A stretch of 64,000 nt of DNA from Candidatus Peregrinibacteria bacterium (lineage in GTDB: Bacteria; Patescibacteriota; Gracilibacteria; CAIRYL01; GCA-016699755): assembly GCA_016699755.1 (NCBI GenBank), contig CP065009.1, positions 248,001-312,000 on the forward strand. Direction: 5' to 3'. The translations under genes were made by a program, and so were the position numbers. The notes under the pieces were generated by a model that ran no database searches, had not been told where the DNA came from, and saw only the letters and a program-made list of their open reading frames with translations. Below are positions 8,722 through 17,888 of this stretch, piece by piece; the first letter of the stretch is position 1; each line of letters opens with the position of its first letter.

Positions 8722-8931
8722 TTACTGCTTTTTCTTTGGCTTAGCCTCTTTAGGCTTTGCTTCGAGAAAAGCAATGACGTCCTTTTTATGGTAACGCCTT
8801 GGCTGTGTTTGACTGGCTCGAAAAGCAGTCAAAATGCCTGTTCTGTCCCATCTTCGCAAGGTTTGGGTTGATACGTTTAGTATCTTAGCTACTTCTTGAA
8901 TGGTCAAAACGTTGTTTTCATTCTCAAGCAT
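8722..8931 (-). CDS. MerR-like helix-turn-helix protein (HTH_17)
   Basis: The 69-residue protein has one winged HTH of the excisionase/MerR type: LTIQEVAKILNVSTQTLRRW, then the wing residues around RRYHKKDVIAFL, and a lysine-rich tail (EAKPKEAKPKKKQ). Such proteins act as small DNA-binding regulators or recombination directionality factors. It is the first gene of the minus-strand block that contains hsdM, hsdS, the CBASS pair and hsdR, so a role in controlling expression of this island is likely. A TGTACA-containing dyad lies 26 bases upstream of its start. It could instead be a remnant excisionase left by the element that brought the island. Confidence 0.85.
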   Translation of the reverse strand: MLENENNVLTIQEVAKILNVSTQTLRRWDRTGILTAFRASQTQPRRYHKKDVIAFLEAKPKEAKPKKKQ

Positions 8932-9386
8932 CGCTTAAATGTTAAGATGGTTAAAGTTGTACAAGTCTGTACATTGGTATCTTATCAAATAGAATGAAAA
9001 AATCAATAAAAGGCTGAATTATTTTCCAGCCTGCTGTGTACGTAAAAGAAATGTTTGTTGGACTTCGTTTTACTTGTTTTCAGTTGTTCTGCGTCTATAA
9101 AATTATTTGTGATTTCCGATAGGTGTTAATTATTTGGTGTCTAAAAATAAGGTTTTATATTCTTGTAGACTGACTTAAAAATCATTCGCTAAAAAAGAAA
9201 ATAAAAGAGCTGGAAATTGAAATTTTGAAAAAAAGTATTTGAAAATTTATTCTTCGCCAGAGCAGGTGTCTGCGGAATGTTTCTGGTGTGGAGCAGAACC
9301 TGTTCCGAAATGTTTCCTTTTTTTCGTCCTTGCCAGAGTCTCCTGAAAAGGGACTGCACCAAGCAGATTCCATTAAAAATACTCTT
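8932..9386. other. Non-coding gap right of the defence island
   Basis: About 455 bases separate the start of the island HTH gene from the end of the ABC-F gene. A 71-codon frame on the minus strand has no family resemblance and a poor start. Apart from the dyad at 8957-8975 I see only short AT-rich stretches and two similar words near 9270 and 9315 (GGAATGTTTC, GAAATGTTTC). This is a plausible junction between the transferred island and the chromosome, but no clear attachment-site duplication was found. Confidence 0.4.
8957..8975 (-). promoter_or_regulatory. TGTACA dyad upstream of the island HTH gene
   Basis: The plus strand reads TTGTACAAGTCTGTACATT, a dyad with arms TTGTACA and TGTACAT around a 4-base centre. 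It lies 26 bases upstream of the start of the small MerR-like gene, in the region where the promoter of the restriction/CBASS operon should be. It may be the operator bound by that protein. No clear -35/-10 pair with good spacing is seen, and the arms are themselves palindromic hexamers, so this is a weak assignment. Confidence 0.3.
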
Positions 9387-11186
9387 CTAGATATCATTTA
9401 GAAAAATCTCCATTTCCTCTTTTTCTTGAAGGAGTTCTTCAAGTTCTTTGTAGGAAACGTTTATTTTTTTTATAAGCTCTGAAATTTCTTCTCCATATTG
9501 TCGCATGCGAATATGATCATTTTCGAGGGAAACTTCTTGAAGAAGCTTTGTTGATTCTTCATTTTTTGCTTCGAGCTTTTCAATTCCTTTTTCCAGTTTG
9601 GCAATATCTTTTTCTGTCTTTTGAAGGCGTTTTCGAACTTCTTTTCGATCTTCTCTTGTTCCGTTTCCGGTATTTTTTTTGAGTATTTGTATTTCTTGTT
9701 CTTCTGTTTTCCACCTAATTTCTTCAAGAAACGTCGAGTATGGGAGTTCGTACGAGCGAACCCCACTGTCAAAAACAACGAGTTTATTCGCAAGACGATG
9801 GAGAATGTCTTCATCGTGTGAAACAAATACAAGCGCGCCACCAAATTCTTGAAGGGCGTTGCAGAGCGCATTGCACGATTCCATATCTAAATGGTTTGTT
9901 GGCTCATCTAAAAACAGAAGATGCACTGACGAAAGCAATATTTTTCCCAAACTCACTCTGCTTTTTTCTCCTCCCGAGAGGACAGAAATGGTCTTATGAA
10001 CATCATTTCCACGAAAGAGAAGTGAAGCACAAAGATCTCGAATTTCCTGTTCTGTTGTTTTTTCTTTGCTCTCGATAAGTTCTTCAAGAATTGTTTTTTG
10101 TGGATTAAGTGAGAGAGTATTGCTTTGTGAGAAGTATCCATATTCAATATTCGACTTCATTTTTATCGTTCCAGAGTTTGCTGAGAGTTCGTTTGCCAGT
10201 AAACGGAGAAGCGTTGTTTTTCCGGCACCGTTTTTTCCAATGATACCAATTTTATCTCCGGGAGAAACTGTGAGATTTAGTTTTTCTATAAGAAGTGGTT
10301 TTTCTGCATCGTATCCAAAACAGAGGCTAGTAGCAGAAAGCATATTTCCCGAATGAAATGGCTTTGTATGGAAACGGAACGCAATTTCTGGTATTTTTTC
10401 TAGTTCTTGTTGGGTTTCGAGTTTCGAGAGCATTTTAATACGAGATTGCACGAGTCCTGCCGAGCGAGCACCAGAGCGGAATTCACGGATAAACGTTTCC
10501 GATTTTGCCTTCTTCTTTTCCGTGGCAATGCGAGTTTGTTCGTACACTTTTTCTTCGTGAAAAATCTGACGATATATTTGCTGTGTGCCACCCTTCATTT
10601 TTTTAATCTTTTGGCGGTGAATTGCCATAGTATGAGTAGTTACTTCATCCATAAACGATCTATTATGTGTGACGAGCAAAAATTCTCCATTCCATTTTTG
10701 CAAGAATCGCGAAAGCCAACGCAGAGAAACAATATCGAGATAATTTGTCGGCTCATCGAGCAAAAGCATATCTGGTTCAGAGAGGAGCATTTTTGCGAGA
10801 TTGATCCGCATTTGGTATCCGCCAGAAAATTCTTGTGGATTTCGCGTAAAATCCGCTTCCGAAAATCCAAGTCCCGAGAGAATCATTTCTGCTTTCCATT
10901 TCTTATCATCCGTTGCTATTTGCAGTCCTGTTTGTGTTTCTTCTAAAACAGTGGATTTTGTAAAATGAATGTGTTGCTCAAGTTCCCCAATACGATACCC
11001 TTTTGGTAGAAGAACATCGCCTGTTTCACACACGTCTTTCCCTGAAATAATCCGCAAGAGTGTACTTTTTCCGTATCCATTACGTCCGATAATTCCAATT
11101 TTTTCGTGTTTATGAACAGTAAAATTTACATTTTCGAAGAGAGTTTTATTCCCAAAAGTTTTTGAGACATTCGCGAGTCGAATCAT
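9387..11186 (-). CDS. ABC-F family ATPase
   Basis: ABC-F proteins are soluble twin-ATPase factors that bind the ribosomal E site; they rescue or tune translation and some protect against antibiotics. This 599-residue protein has two ABC modules: Walker A GRNGYGKSTL and signature FSGGYQMRI with LLLDEPTNYLD in the first, GKNGAGKTTL, LSGGEKSRVSL and LFLDEPTNHLD in the second. The linker between them (about 240-300) is short, and a charged coiled coil occupies the last 90 residues, as in Uup. No transmembrane segments are present. The ATG at 11186 (MIRLANVSKTFG) is chosen because the upstream 35 residues of the longer frame look non-native. Subfamily (Uup, EttA or resistance type) is uncertain. 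Confidence 0.9.
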   Translation of the reverse strand: MIRLANVSKTFGNKTLFENVNFTVHKHEKIGIIGRNGYGKSTLLRIISGKDVCETGDVLLPKGYRIGELEQHIHFTKSTVLEETQTGLQIATDDKKWKAEMILSGLGFSEADFTRNPQEFSGGYQMRINLAKMLLSEPDMLLLDEPTNYLDIVSLRWLSRFLQKWNGEFLLVTHNRSFMDEVTTHTMAIHRQKIKKMKGGTQQIYRQIFHEEKVYEQTRIATEKKKAKSETFIREFRSGARSAGLVQSRIKMLSKLETQQELEKIPEIAFRFHTKPFHSGNMLSATSLCFGYDAEKPLLIEKLNLTVSPGDKIGIIGKNGAGKTTLLRLLANELSANSGTIKMKSNIEYGYFSQSNTLSLNPQKTILEELIESKEKTTEQEIRDLCASLLFRGNDVHKTISVLSGGEKSRVSLGKILLSSVHLLFLDEPTNHLDMESCNALCNALQEFGGALVFVSHDEDILHRLANKLVVFDSGVRSYELPYSTFLEEIRWKTEEQEIQILKKNTGNGTREDRKEVRKRLQKTEKDIAKLEKGIEKLEAKNEESTKLLQEVSLENDHIRMRQYGEEISELIKKINVSYKELEELLQEKEEMEIFLNDI

Positions 11187-11352
11187 AAAAAAGGAGTCAG
11201 AATATATTTGCTCTAGTGTTTTATAGCATATTCTCGTTCCAAGAAGACACTTCTTCTTTTTCTGTCCGATTTCTTTTCGAAAGGCGTGCATAGAGATTTC
11301 TTTGGAAAAAAGTACAGAAATGTGATTCTATTATCTGCTCTCTTTTTCATTT

Positions 11353-13101
11353 GTGTTTTTCACTCTCTTTCGTACTCTTTGGCTTTCGAAAAATAAAAGA
11401 GCAATGTTTCTCCTTGTTTTGGGAAACCTTGTGTTTGTTCTCCTGAGTCTTGTGGAGCCTATTTTTTTTCGGGAAATCATCGACACGCTTTTGCAATTTG
11501 AAAGTGAAAATTCTTCAAAAATATTATTGCCTCTCTTTTTGATTCTTGGTGTTTGGGCAGGAGTGGCAGTGTGTATTTTGCTTGTTCGTGCATTGGTGGC
11601 ATATTTTGCAGATAAAATGGCGCATATTTTGTCTTCAGTTGATCGTGCGCATTTTTTTACTCATGTTTTAGGGCTTTCTCCTAGTTTTTTTTCAGAAATG
11701 CATTCGGGAAAACTGATGAAAAATTTTACAAAGGGAACAGATAATATGTTTTGGGCGCGACTCGATTTTTACCGTAACATTCTTCCAGAAGTTTTTACCG
11801 TTTTTCTCCTTTTCCCCTTTCTCTTCATACTGAATTGGCGTTTTGCGCTTTTGTGTTGTACTCTTCTCTTTCCGTTTTTTTGTTTGGGAGTGTGGATGCT
11901 CATTCGGGTTGGAGGAAGGCAAGAAGCCATTGAAAAAATCTATTCCCAAGAAACAGAGTTTGTTTCCGATACTTTTGGAAACGCATTTCTCGTAAAAAGT
12001 TTTGGTCTCTTTGGAAATCGAAAGCATCAAATGAAGGGAAAACAGGAGGAAATTCTTCAAAAACAACTTCCACTCCTTCGTTGGTGGGCGTCACTTGTGG
12101 TGCTTTCGCGAATTGCGCGCACGGTTATTTTCTTTGCTATTTTTGCGTTTGGCGCATTCCTGTTTTTTCGGGAATTAGCAACCATAGGAGAAATTGTTAT
12201 GTTTTCGGGATTTTCTGCTATGGCACTTGCCAGTATTGAGAGCGTAACATGGGCGATTGATTCTATGATTCGTCGAGTATTTGCGATTCAGGAGTTTTAT
12301 CGCATTGTGGATACTCTGCCAGAAATCATCGACGCGCCAGAGGCGATTCCGCTCACTCCTGTCCTAGGAAAAGTAGAGTTTTGCAATGTTTCTTTTTCAT
12401 ATTTCGAAGAGACTTCAGCACTTAAAAACCTCTCATTTTCTGTAAATCCAGGGCAAGTTATTGCGCTTACTGGGCACACTGGTGCAGGAAAAACGACCGT
12501 GAGCAAATTGCTTCTCCGGTTTTATGATCCACAAAAAGGAGAAATCTTCATCGATGGAAGAAACATTCGCGCGGTGACTCAAAAATCACTCCACGAGAAT
12601 ATTGGTGTAGTATTTCAAGAAACTGCACTTTTTAATGCTTCCATTCGTGAAAATATCGCGGTTGGTCGTTTGAACGCTTCTGAGAAAGAAATTGTGGAGG
12701 CAGCAAAAAAAGCGCAAGCATGGGAGTTTATTTCCAAACTTCCCAAGAAGTTCGATACGATTGTGGGTGAGCGAGGAGTGCGTCTTTCTGGTGGAGAAAA
12801 ACAGCGCGTGGCGTTAGCACGAGTATTCCTCAAAAATCCACCAATTCTCGTGCTCGATGAAGCCACCAGTGCGCTTGATGCTATTACTGAACAAAAACTG
12901 CAGGAGGCTTTGGAAGAACTTATGAAAAATCGCACCACGTTTGTTATTGCTCATCGCCTGAGTACTATTCGCAAAGCTGACTGTATTTTTGTGTTCGAAA
13001 ATGGACAGCTGGTAGAAGAGGGGAGTTATTATACCCTTCTTCGAAAAAAAGGAATTTTTGCAGAGCTTGTTGCGGCACAAACAAACGGATTTGTGGAGTA
13101 G
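11353..13101 (+). CDS. ABC exporter, fused TM and ATPase domains
   Basis: The 582-residue protein is a half-transporter of the type IV exporter fold that would work as a homodimer in the membrane. Six hydrophobic segments occupy residues 1-310, and the ATPase domain follows with Walker A TGHTGAGKTTVSKL, Q-loop VFQETALF, signature LSGGEKQRVAL, Walker B ILVLDEATSALD and the H-loop IAHRLSTI. All motifs are intact. Lipid, peptide or drug export are all possible; sequence alone does not tell. GTG at 11353 is the likely start, and the gene is divergent from the ABC-F gene with a short shared upstream region. Confidence 0.9.
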   Translation: MFFTLFRTLWLSKNKRAMFLLVLGNLVFVLLSLVEPIFFREIIDTLLQFESENSSKILLPLFLILGVWAGVAVCILLVRALVAYFADKMAHILSSVDRAHFFTHVLGLSPSFFSEMHSGKLMKNFTKGTDNMFWARLDFYRNILPEVFTVFLLFPFLFILNWRFALLCCTLLFPFFCLGVWMLIRVGGRQEAIEKIYSQETEFVSDTFGNAFLVKSFGLFGNRKHQMKGKQEEILQKQLPLLRWWASLVVLSRIARTVIFFAIFAFGAFLFFRELATIGEIVMFSGFSAMALASIESVTWAIDSMIRRVFAIQEFYRIVDTLPEIIDAPEAIPLTPVLGKVEFCNVSFSYFEETSALKNLSFSVNPGQVIALTGHTGAGKTTVSKLLLRFYDPQKGEIFIDGRNIRAVTQKSLHENIGVVFQETALFNASIRENIAVGRLNASEKEIVEAAKKAQAWEFISKLPKKFDTIVGERGVRLSGGEKQRVALARVFLKNPPILVLDEATSALDAITEQKLQEALEELMKNRTTFVIAHRLSTIRKADCIFVFENGQLVEEGSYYTLLRKKGIFAELVAAQTNGFVE

Positions 13102-13166
13102 ACGATGTGAGAAGGTTTTAAATCACACTTCTTTTTGGCATACTCAAGGCTGCTCTTTAGATTTGC

Positions 13167-14744
13167 GTGAAGAAAAATATCCTCCTCTTTGACACGACAC
13201 TTCGCGATGGTGCGCAAATGACGGGTATCAGTTTTTCCGCGCGGGATAAAATTGCTATCGCCAAAAAGCTCGATGAACTCAGGTTCGATTATATTGAAGG
13301 GGGATTTCCCGGAAGCAACCCAAAAGACTCCGAATTTTTTGAACTTGCTGAAAAAGAGCACTGGAAGTACGCAAAAATTTGTGCGTTTGGCGCAACGCGA
13401 CATAAAAAAAATGCGTGTCACGAAGACAAAAGCCTCATTGCACTTCGCGATTCTGGTGCGCCAGTATGTGTCCTTTTTGGAAAAAGTTCTCGTTTTCATG
13501 CAGAAAAAATTCTCGAAACATCCGCCGAAGAAAATCTTTGCATTCTCGAAGAATCTGTTCGGTTTTTGGTTGATGCCGGAAAAGAAGTTATTTTTGACGC
13601 AGAACACTTTTTTGATGGTTTTTTTGAAGATCGTGAGTATGCAATCGAATGCTTGCGTGCGGCGGCTCGTGGTGGTGCTATAAATCTCACCTTGGCAGAT
13701 ACCAATGGGGGAATGCTTCCCGAGAAGGTTACAGAAGCAGTTTCGTACGCTCAAAATTCCACGGATGTTTCGCTTGGCATTCACGCTCATAATGACAGCG
13801 ATCTTGCGGTGGCAAATACGTTAGCGGCGGTAAATGCCGGTGTTACCCTTATTCAGGGCACTATCAACGGGCTTGGCGAGCGATGTGGAAATGCAAGTTT
13901 GACGAGCGTTATTCCTATTCTTCAGCTCAAAATGGGAATTCCTGTACTCTCAGAAAATGCGCTTTCGCATCTCACCAATCTCTCGCGGTTTGTGCAGGAG
14001 CTTTCAAATCTTAATCCTCGAAAAGATTTACCATTTGTGGGGCATTGGGCGTTTCGGCACAAAGGCGGCGTACACGTTTCTGCTATGCGAAAAAATCCAA
14101 ACAGCTATCAACATATTCTTCCAGAATTGGTTGGGAACCAGTCTTCGAGTTCTGTTTCCGAGCTTTCTGGGCGAGCGAATATTCTTGAGTTTTTGCATTC
14201 CCGAAATATTTCGGCGAGTGATGATGAAGTGACTCGTTTTCTGCATGAAGTGAAGGAACGTGAACGCGAAGGACTCGCATTTGACGGAGGAGAAACAAGT
14301 CTTGAAGTGCTTGCTCGAAAGGTAATTGAAGAAAAACCACTTCCTTTTACTGTTATCGACTTTTTTGTACACACAGAAAAAATTGCCACTGCCACCGATC
14401 CAGTTAGTGCGATTGAGGCAACAACGCGAGTTGTTATCCGTGAAGAAGAATTTCACACCGCAGGTTTTGGAAACGGACCAGTCAATGCACTCGATGTGGC
14501 GCTTCGAAAAGCATTGGAGCCAATATATCCATGGATTACTCATGCGGAACTTGTTGATTTTAAAGTTCGTATTGTTGATATGAGTCTTGGAACTTCTGCA
14601 AAAACGCGCGTACAAATTGAAACCAAAGGAGAAGACGGGGAAATTTGGCGCACGGTTGGATGTTCGCAAAATATTATTGCCGCGAGCATGCAAGCACTAG
14701 AAGATGCGCTTATCTTTGCTATTTGGAAAGGGGAATATTGCTAA
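13167..14744 (+). CDS. cimA: Citramalate synthase
   Basis: The protein (525 aa, GTG start) belongs to the 2-isopropylmalate/homocitrate/citramalate synthase family, most like CimA, which condenses pyruvate and acetyl-CoA to (R)-citramalate on the pyruvate route to isoleucine. Seen are LLFDTTLRDGAQ (residues 6-17), the metal-binding HAHND near residue 206, the GTINGLGERCGN motif, and a C-terminal LeuA-type regulatory domain (about 385-520) that usually binds the end product. Length fits CimA rather than short homocitrate synthases. No leuB, leuC or leuD is in the window, so the pathway cannot be completed here. Distinction from LeuA rests on overall length and the HKGGVHVSAM segment. Confidence 0.85.
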   Translation: MKKNILLFDTTLRDGAQMTGISFSARDKIAIAKKLDELRFDYIEGGFPGSNPKDSEFFELAEKEHWKYAKICAFGATRHKKNACHEDKSLIALRDSGAPVCVLFGKSSRFHAEKILETSAEENLCILEESVRFLVDAGKEVIFDAEHFFDGFFEDREYAIECLRAAARGGAINLTLADTNGGMLPEKVTEAVSYAQNSTDVSLGIHAHNDSDLAVANTLAAVNAGVTLIQGTINGLGERCGNASLTSVIPILQLKMGIPVLSENALSHLTNLSRFVQELSNLNPRKDLPFVGHWAFRHKGGVHVSAMRKNPNSYQHILPELVGNQSSSSVSELSGRANILEFLHSRNISASDDEVTRFLHEVKEREREGLAFDGGETSLEVLARKVIEEKPLPFTVIDFFVHTEKIATATDPVSAIEATTRVVIREEEFHTAGFGNGPVNALDVALRKALEPIYPWITHAELVDFKVRIVDMSLGTSAKTRVQIETKGEDGEIWRTVGCSQNIIAASMQALEDALIFAIWKGEYC

Positions 14745-14758
14745 AAGGGAAAAACACT

Positions 14759-14806
14759 TTGATTTTTTCTTCCCCGTTTCGTTATTCTTTTTGAGAATTA
14801 TTCTCA
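14759..14806 (+). promoter_or_regulatory. Promoter with Fur-like 7-1-7 operator
   Basis: TGAGAATTATTCTCA at 14792-14806 is a perfect inverted repeat with 7-base arms and a single central base, the 7-1-7 layout of Fur-family boxes (consensus TGATAATNATTATCA, differing by one symmetric change). It ends 6 bases before the ATG of the metal exporter. A possible promoter is TTGATT (14759-14764), 18-base spacer, TATTCT (14783-14788), which places the operator across the transcription start. A Fur, PerR, Zur or Mur regulator bound here would block transcription; which metal is sensed is unknown. Confidence 0.6.
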
Positions 14807-14812
14807 TTTACT

Positions 14813-15958
14813 ATGGATTCTCTTTCGCGAGATGCGTGTACTCTTTTTTTTACGAAATCACTCCACCGAATTTTTTTTGGAGTTCTCCTCTTCTTTTTTA
14901 CGGCTACCTTCCTTTTTTTTCCAGAAACATTTTCAGTTATTGTTCAAACGTTTTCCGATGCTTACATTGGAGTAAGTGTTTTTGTGGGACTTGTCTTCCT
15001 CCTCTTTTTTGGAGTGGAATATCTTTTTAATATCGATACTGCGCGGTTCTTTAGAAAGAACCAAAAATGGCATGTTCCCATTTCGGCGTTTTTGGGAGTG
15101 CTTCCGGGGTGCGGCGGAGCCATTATGGTCATTACTCAGTTTGTTGCTGGGCGTATTGGATTTGGCTCTGTTGTGGCAGTACTTACTTCCACTATGGGTG
15201 ATGCGGCGTTCCTCTTGCTAGCGCAACGACCTTTTGAGGCAACGATCCTCTTTGGAATTTCGTTTGTTGCCGGAACTATTTTTGGATTTCTCGTGGAAAA
15301 AATACACGGACCAGATTTTCTTCGACAAAAGAGCACAGAAAAAACGTGTTTTTGGGAAGGGAAATTTCGTTTTGGTATGGGAGAAAAACTCTGGATGACG
15401 ATTTTTATCCCTGGTTTAGTCCTTGCTTTTTGTGATGCCTTTCATGTTCCCGTGAATGAGTTTTTTGGATTTGAAGTGTTTCAGTATTTTGGATTCTTCG
15501 CTGGGCTTCTTTCTTTGATACTCTGGGGAACATCCCCGTATGCGAGCCCTAAGATTGTCAGTTGTCGTGAAAATATATCCCAATTATTGGGGCAGGTTAT
15601 CTTCGATACAAATTTTGTGTTTGTTTGGGTTCTTGTTGCTTTTCTCGCGTTTGAACTTCCAAATTTTTGGTTTTCCTTTTCCATAGAACAGCTTTTCTCG
15701 GGATCAGAACTATTTCTTCCTCTTGTTGGGGTTCTTATCGGATTTCTTCCGGGGTGTGGTCCACAAATTCTGGTGACAGCCGCCTATATTAGCGGTGCTA
15801 TTCCGTTTTCTGCGCAAGTTGCCAATGCTATTTCTAACGATGGTGATGCGCTTTTTCCGGCGATTGCTCTTGCACCACGTGTTGCACTCTATGCGACGCT
15901 TTATACTTCTATTCCAGCACTTCTCATTGGGTATGGATGGATGTTCTTTTTTGAGTAG
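14813..15958 (+). CDS. Putative 10TM heavy-metal exporter (PF11449-like)
   Basis: The 381-residue protein is almost entirely membrane-spanning, with about ten hydrophobic segments. Two related halves each carry the hallmark turn: LPGCGGAIMVITQFVAGR with TMGDAAFLLLA in the first half, and LPGCGPQILVTAAYISGAIP with ISNDGDALFPAIAL in the second. This matches the putative manganese/heavy-metal exporter family related to ArsP permeases. The conserved Cys and Asp residues in the membrane turns probably handle the metal. A Fur-like operator immediately upstream supports a metal-related role. Transport direction and substrate are inferred from family descriptions only. Confidence 0.85.
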   Translation: MDSLSRDACTLFFTKSLHRIFFGVLLFFFTATFLFFPETFSVIVQTFSDAYIGVSVFVGLVFLLFFGVEYLFNIDTARFFRKNQKWHVPISAFLGVLPGCGGAIMVITQFVAGRIGFGSVVAVLTSTMGDAAFLLLAQRPFEATILFGISFVAGTIFGFLVEKIHGPDFLRQKSTEKTCFWEGKFRFGMGEKLWMTIFIPGLVLAFCDAFHVPVNEFFGFEVFQYFGFFAGLLSLILWGTSPYASPKIVSCRENISQLLGQVIFDTNFVFVWVLVAFLAFELPNFWFSFSIEQLFSGSELFLPLVGVLIGFLPGCGPQILVTAAYISGAIPFSAQVANAISNDGDALFPAIALAPRVALYATLYTSIPALLIGYGWMFFFE

Positions 15959-16031
15959 GTTTCCTTTGTAACTGGAACTTTTCCGCTTTTTTTAGTACTC
16001 TTTCCTTCGATTCTTTCGAAAAAATCAGAAT

Positions 16032-17726
16032 ATGTTTGAACAATACCTTCAGAATCTTCTGCAAAAAGCAGTGTTTGATGCCACCGGACAAGAGGAAAAA
16101 ATAGTTCTTGAAACTCCAAAACATGATGGGCATGGAGATTTTTCCACGCCCATTGCGATGAAAATTGGAAAAGAAGAAGGAAAAAATCCGAGAGAAGTTG
16201 CGCAAAATATTATCAATAATATTCCAAAAAATACTGTTATCGAAAATGTTGAAATTGCTGGTCCTGGTTTTATAAATATCACTCTTGATTCCACTTTCAT
16301 TGCGGAAGAATTAGAAAATTTTGATCCGACACAAGTACTCGAAAATCCAAATCCAAAAAGAATTATGGTTGAGTTTGGGAATCCCAATATTGCAAAACCT
16401 CTTCATTTTGGACATTTCCGCGGACTTATTATTGGTGAAAGTTTGGCACGTATTTTGCGATTTACTAGTCATAATGTGCTGACCGATAATTTTATTGGAA
16501 ACTGGGGAACACAGTTTGGAAAACTTATTGTCGCCATTCGAAAATGGGGAAATAATGAGGATATCGACAAAAATCCAACGGAGGAACTTGTAAAACTCTA
16601 CCGAAAATTTCACGAAGAACTCGAAAAAAATCCCGAACTCGAAAAAGAAGGTGCCGAGGAGTTCCGAAAAATGGAGCAAGATCGCGACGAAGAAAATCTT
16701 AAATTGTGGGAATGGATTGTAGGTGAGTCGATGAAAGATTTTGAAAAAATAGCGATTCGTTTGGGCGCGCATTTTGATGTGATTCGCGGAGAGGCATTCT
16801 ACGAAAAAATGCTCCCCAATGTCCTTCATCGTTTAGAAGAGAGCGGAGTGGGGACAGTAGAATCAGGCGGAGCCTTGGTAGTGCATTTTCCCGAAGAAAC
16901 AAAACTTCCGACGATGATCTTCCGCAAAACTGATGGTGCAACACTCTACCAAACGCGAGATCTTGCAAAAGTTATTTTTTACAATACCGAAGGATTTGAT
17001 GAAATGGTGTATGTGGTGGCAAATGATCAGTCGCTTCATTTTCGACAGTTCCTCGAAACCGCTCGCATGCTTGGATACTCTGGGACATATATTCACGTTG
17101 CACACGGAATGGTCCGTCTGCCGGAGGGAAAAATGAGTACGCGTGCTGGGCGTAGTATTGGTTTGGAAGAGGTTTTAGACGAAGCAAAAAAGCGATCATT
17201 TGATATTCTTACCCATCACAACACCGAATTTTCTGGAGCGGAAAAAGAAGAACTCGCAGAGATAATTGCCATTGGTGCACTGAAGTTTAATGACCTCTCA
17301 CAAAACCTAAAAACAGATATTACGTTCGACTGGGAAAAGATGCTCAGCTTTGAAGGTTATTCCGCACCATTTTTGCAGTATTCCGCGGTACGGTGCAAAA
17401 GTATTCTCCGCAAAGAAGGGCTCTCTACTGTTTCTCCTCCGCACGATTTTTCTCTGCCAGAACCGGAAGAACTCGTACTTGCAAAAAAAATTCTTGCATT
17501 TCCGCATGCTGTGTTCGAGGCAGAAAAAACATTAGAGCCACATCATCTCGCACAATATCTCTTTGAACTTGCGAGCGAGTTCAATCGCTTTTATTCCGCT
17601 TGTTCGGTGCTCAATGCCGAGAATGATTCCGTCAAAAATCGGCGTCTTTTTCTGACAAATCTTACGGGAAAAACATTAGAGCACGGATTATTTCTCTTGG
17701 GAATTCAAACCCCAGAGCGAATGTAA
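16032..17726 (+). CDS. argS: Arginyl-tRNA synthetase
   Basis: ArgRS charges tRNA-Arg with arginine using ATP. The 564 residues show the N-terminal additional domain that binds the tRNA D-loop (1-100), the class I catalytic core with the HIGH-type signature HFGH (125-128), the KMSTR loop (367-371) and the DALR anticodon-binding domain at the C-terminus (about 445-564, with YSAVR and the ending GIQTPERM). Length and order are normal, and nothing is missing. The ATG at 16032 is the only sensible start. A tRNA-Ile gene follows after 68 bases. Confidence 0.96.
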   Translation: MFEQYLQNLLQKAVFDATGQEEKIVLETPKHDGHGDFSTPIAMKIGKEEGKNPREVAQNIINNIPKNTVIENVEIAGPGFINITLDSTFIAEELENFDPTQVLENPNPKRIMVEFGNPNIAKPLHFGHFRGLIIGESLARILRFTSHNVLTDNFIGNWGTQFGKLIVAIRKWGNNEDIDKNPTEELVKLYRKFHEELEKNPELEKEGAEEFRKMEQDRDEENLKLWEWIVGESMKDFEKIAIRLGAHFDVIRGEAFYEKMLPNVLHRLEESGVGTVESGGALVVHFPEETKLPTMIFRKTDGATLYQTRDLAKVIFYNTEGFDEMVYVVANDQSLHFRQFLETARMLGYSGTYIHVAHGMVRLPEGKMSTRAGRSIGLEEVLDEAKKRSFDILTHHNTEFSGAEKEELAEIIAIGALKFNDLSQNLKTDITFDWEKMLSFEGYSAPFLQYSAVRCKSILRKEGLSTVSPPHDFSLPEPEELVLAKKILAFPHAVFEAEKTLEPHHLAQYLFELASEFNRFYSACSVLNAENDSVKNRRLFLTNLTGKTLEHGLFLLGIQTPERM

Positions 17727-17794
17727 TGATCATTTTTTCTTGCCTTTTCCGCAAAAAAACGGAAGAATCCATACGCTCCTTTTTCGGGAGTTTT

Positions 17795-17871
17795 GGTCGT
17801 GTAGCTCAGCTGGTTAGAGCGCAACACTGATAATGTTGAGGTCCCTGGTTCAAGTCCAGGCACGACCACCA
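17795..17871 (+). tRNA. tRNA-Ile(GAT)
   Basis: A complete cloverleaf is visible: acceptor arm GGTCGTG pairing with CACGACC, D arm GCTC/GAGC, anticodon arm CAACA-CTGATAA-TGTTG with anticodon GAT (reads ATC and ATT), a 5-base variable region, T arm CCTGG-TTCAAGT-CCAGG, discriminator A and an encoded CCA end. This is the tRNA that the T-box leader in front of ileS is expected to sense. Confidence 0.97.
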
Positions 17872-17888
17872 GGAGTTTTTCAGAGGAA

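Noticed and set aside
8688..8774. 29-residue extension of hsdM
   Set aside because: Lys/Ser-rich and overlapping the 3' end of the HTH gene; the ATG at 8687 gives the standard HsdM N-terminus.
9182..9397. 71-codon minus-strand ORF between the defence island and the ABC-F gene
   Set aside because: No family resemblance, low-complexity phenylalanine/serine end, overlap with the ABC-F stop, no convincing start.
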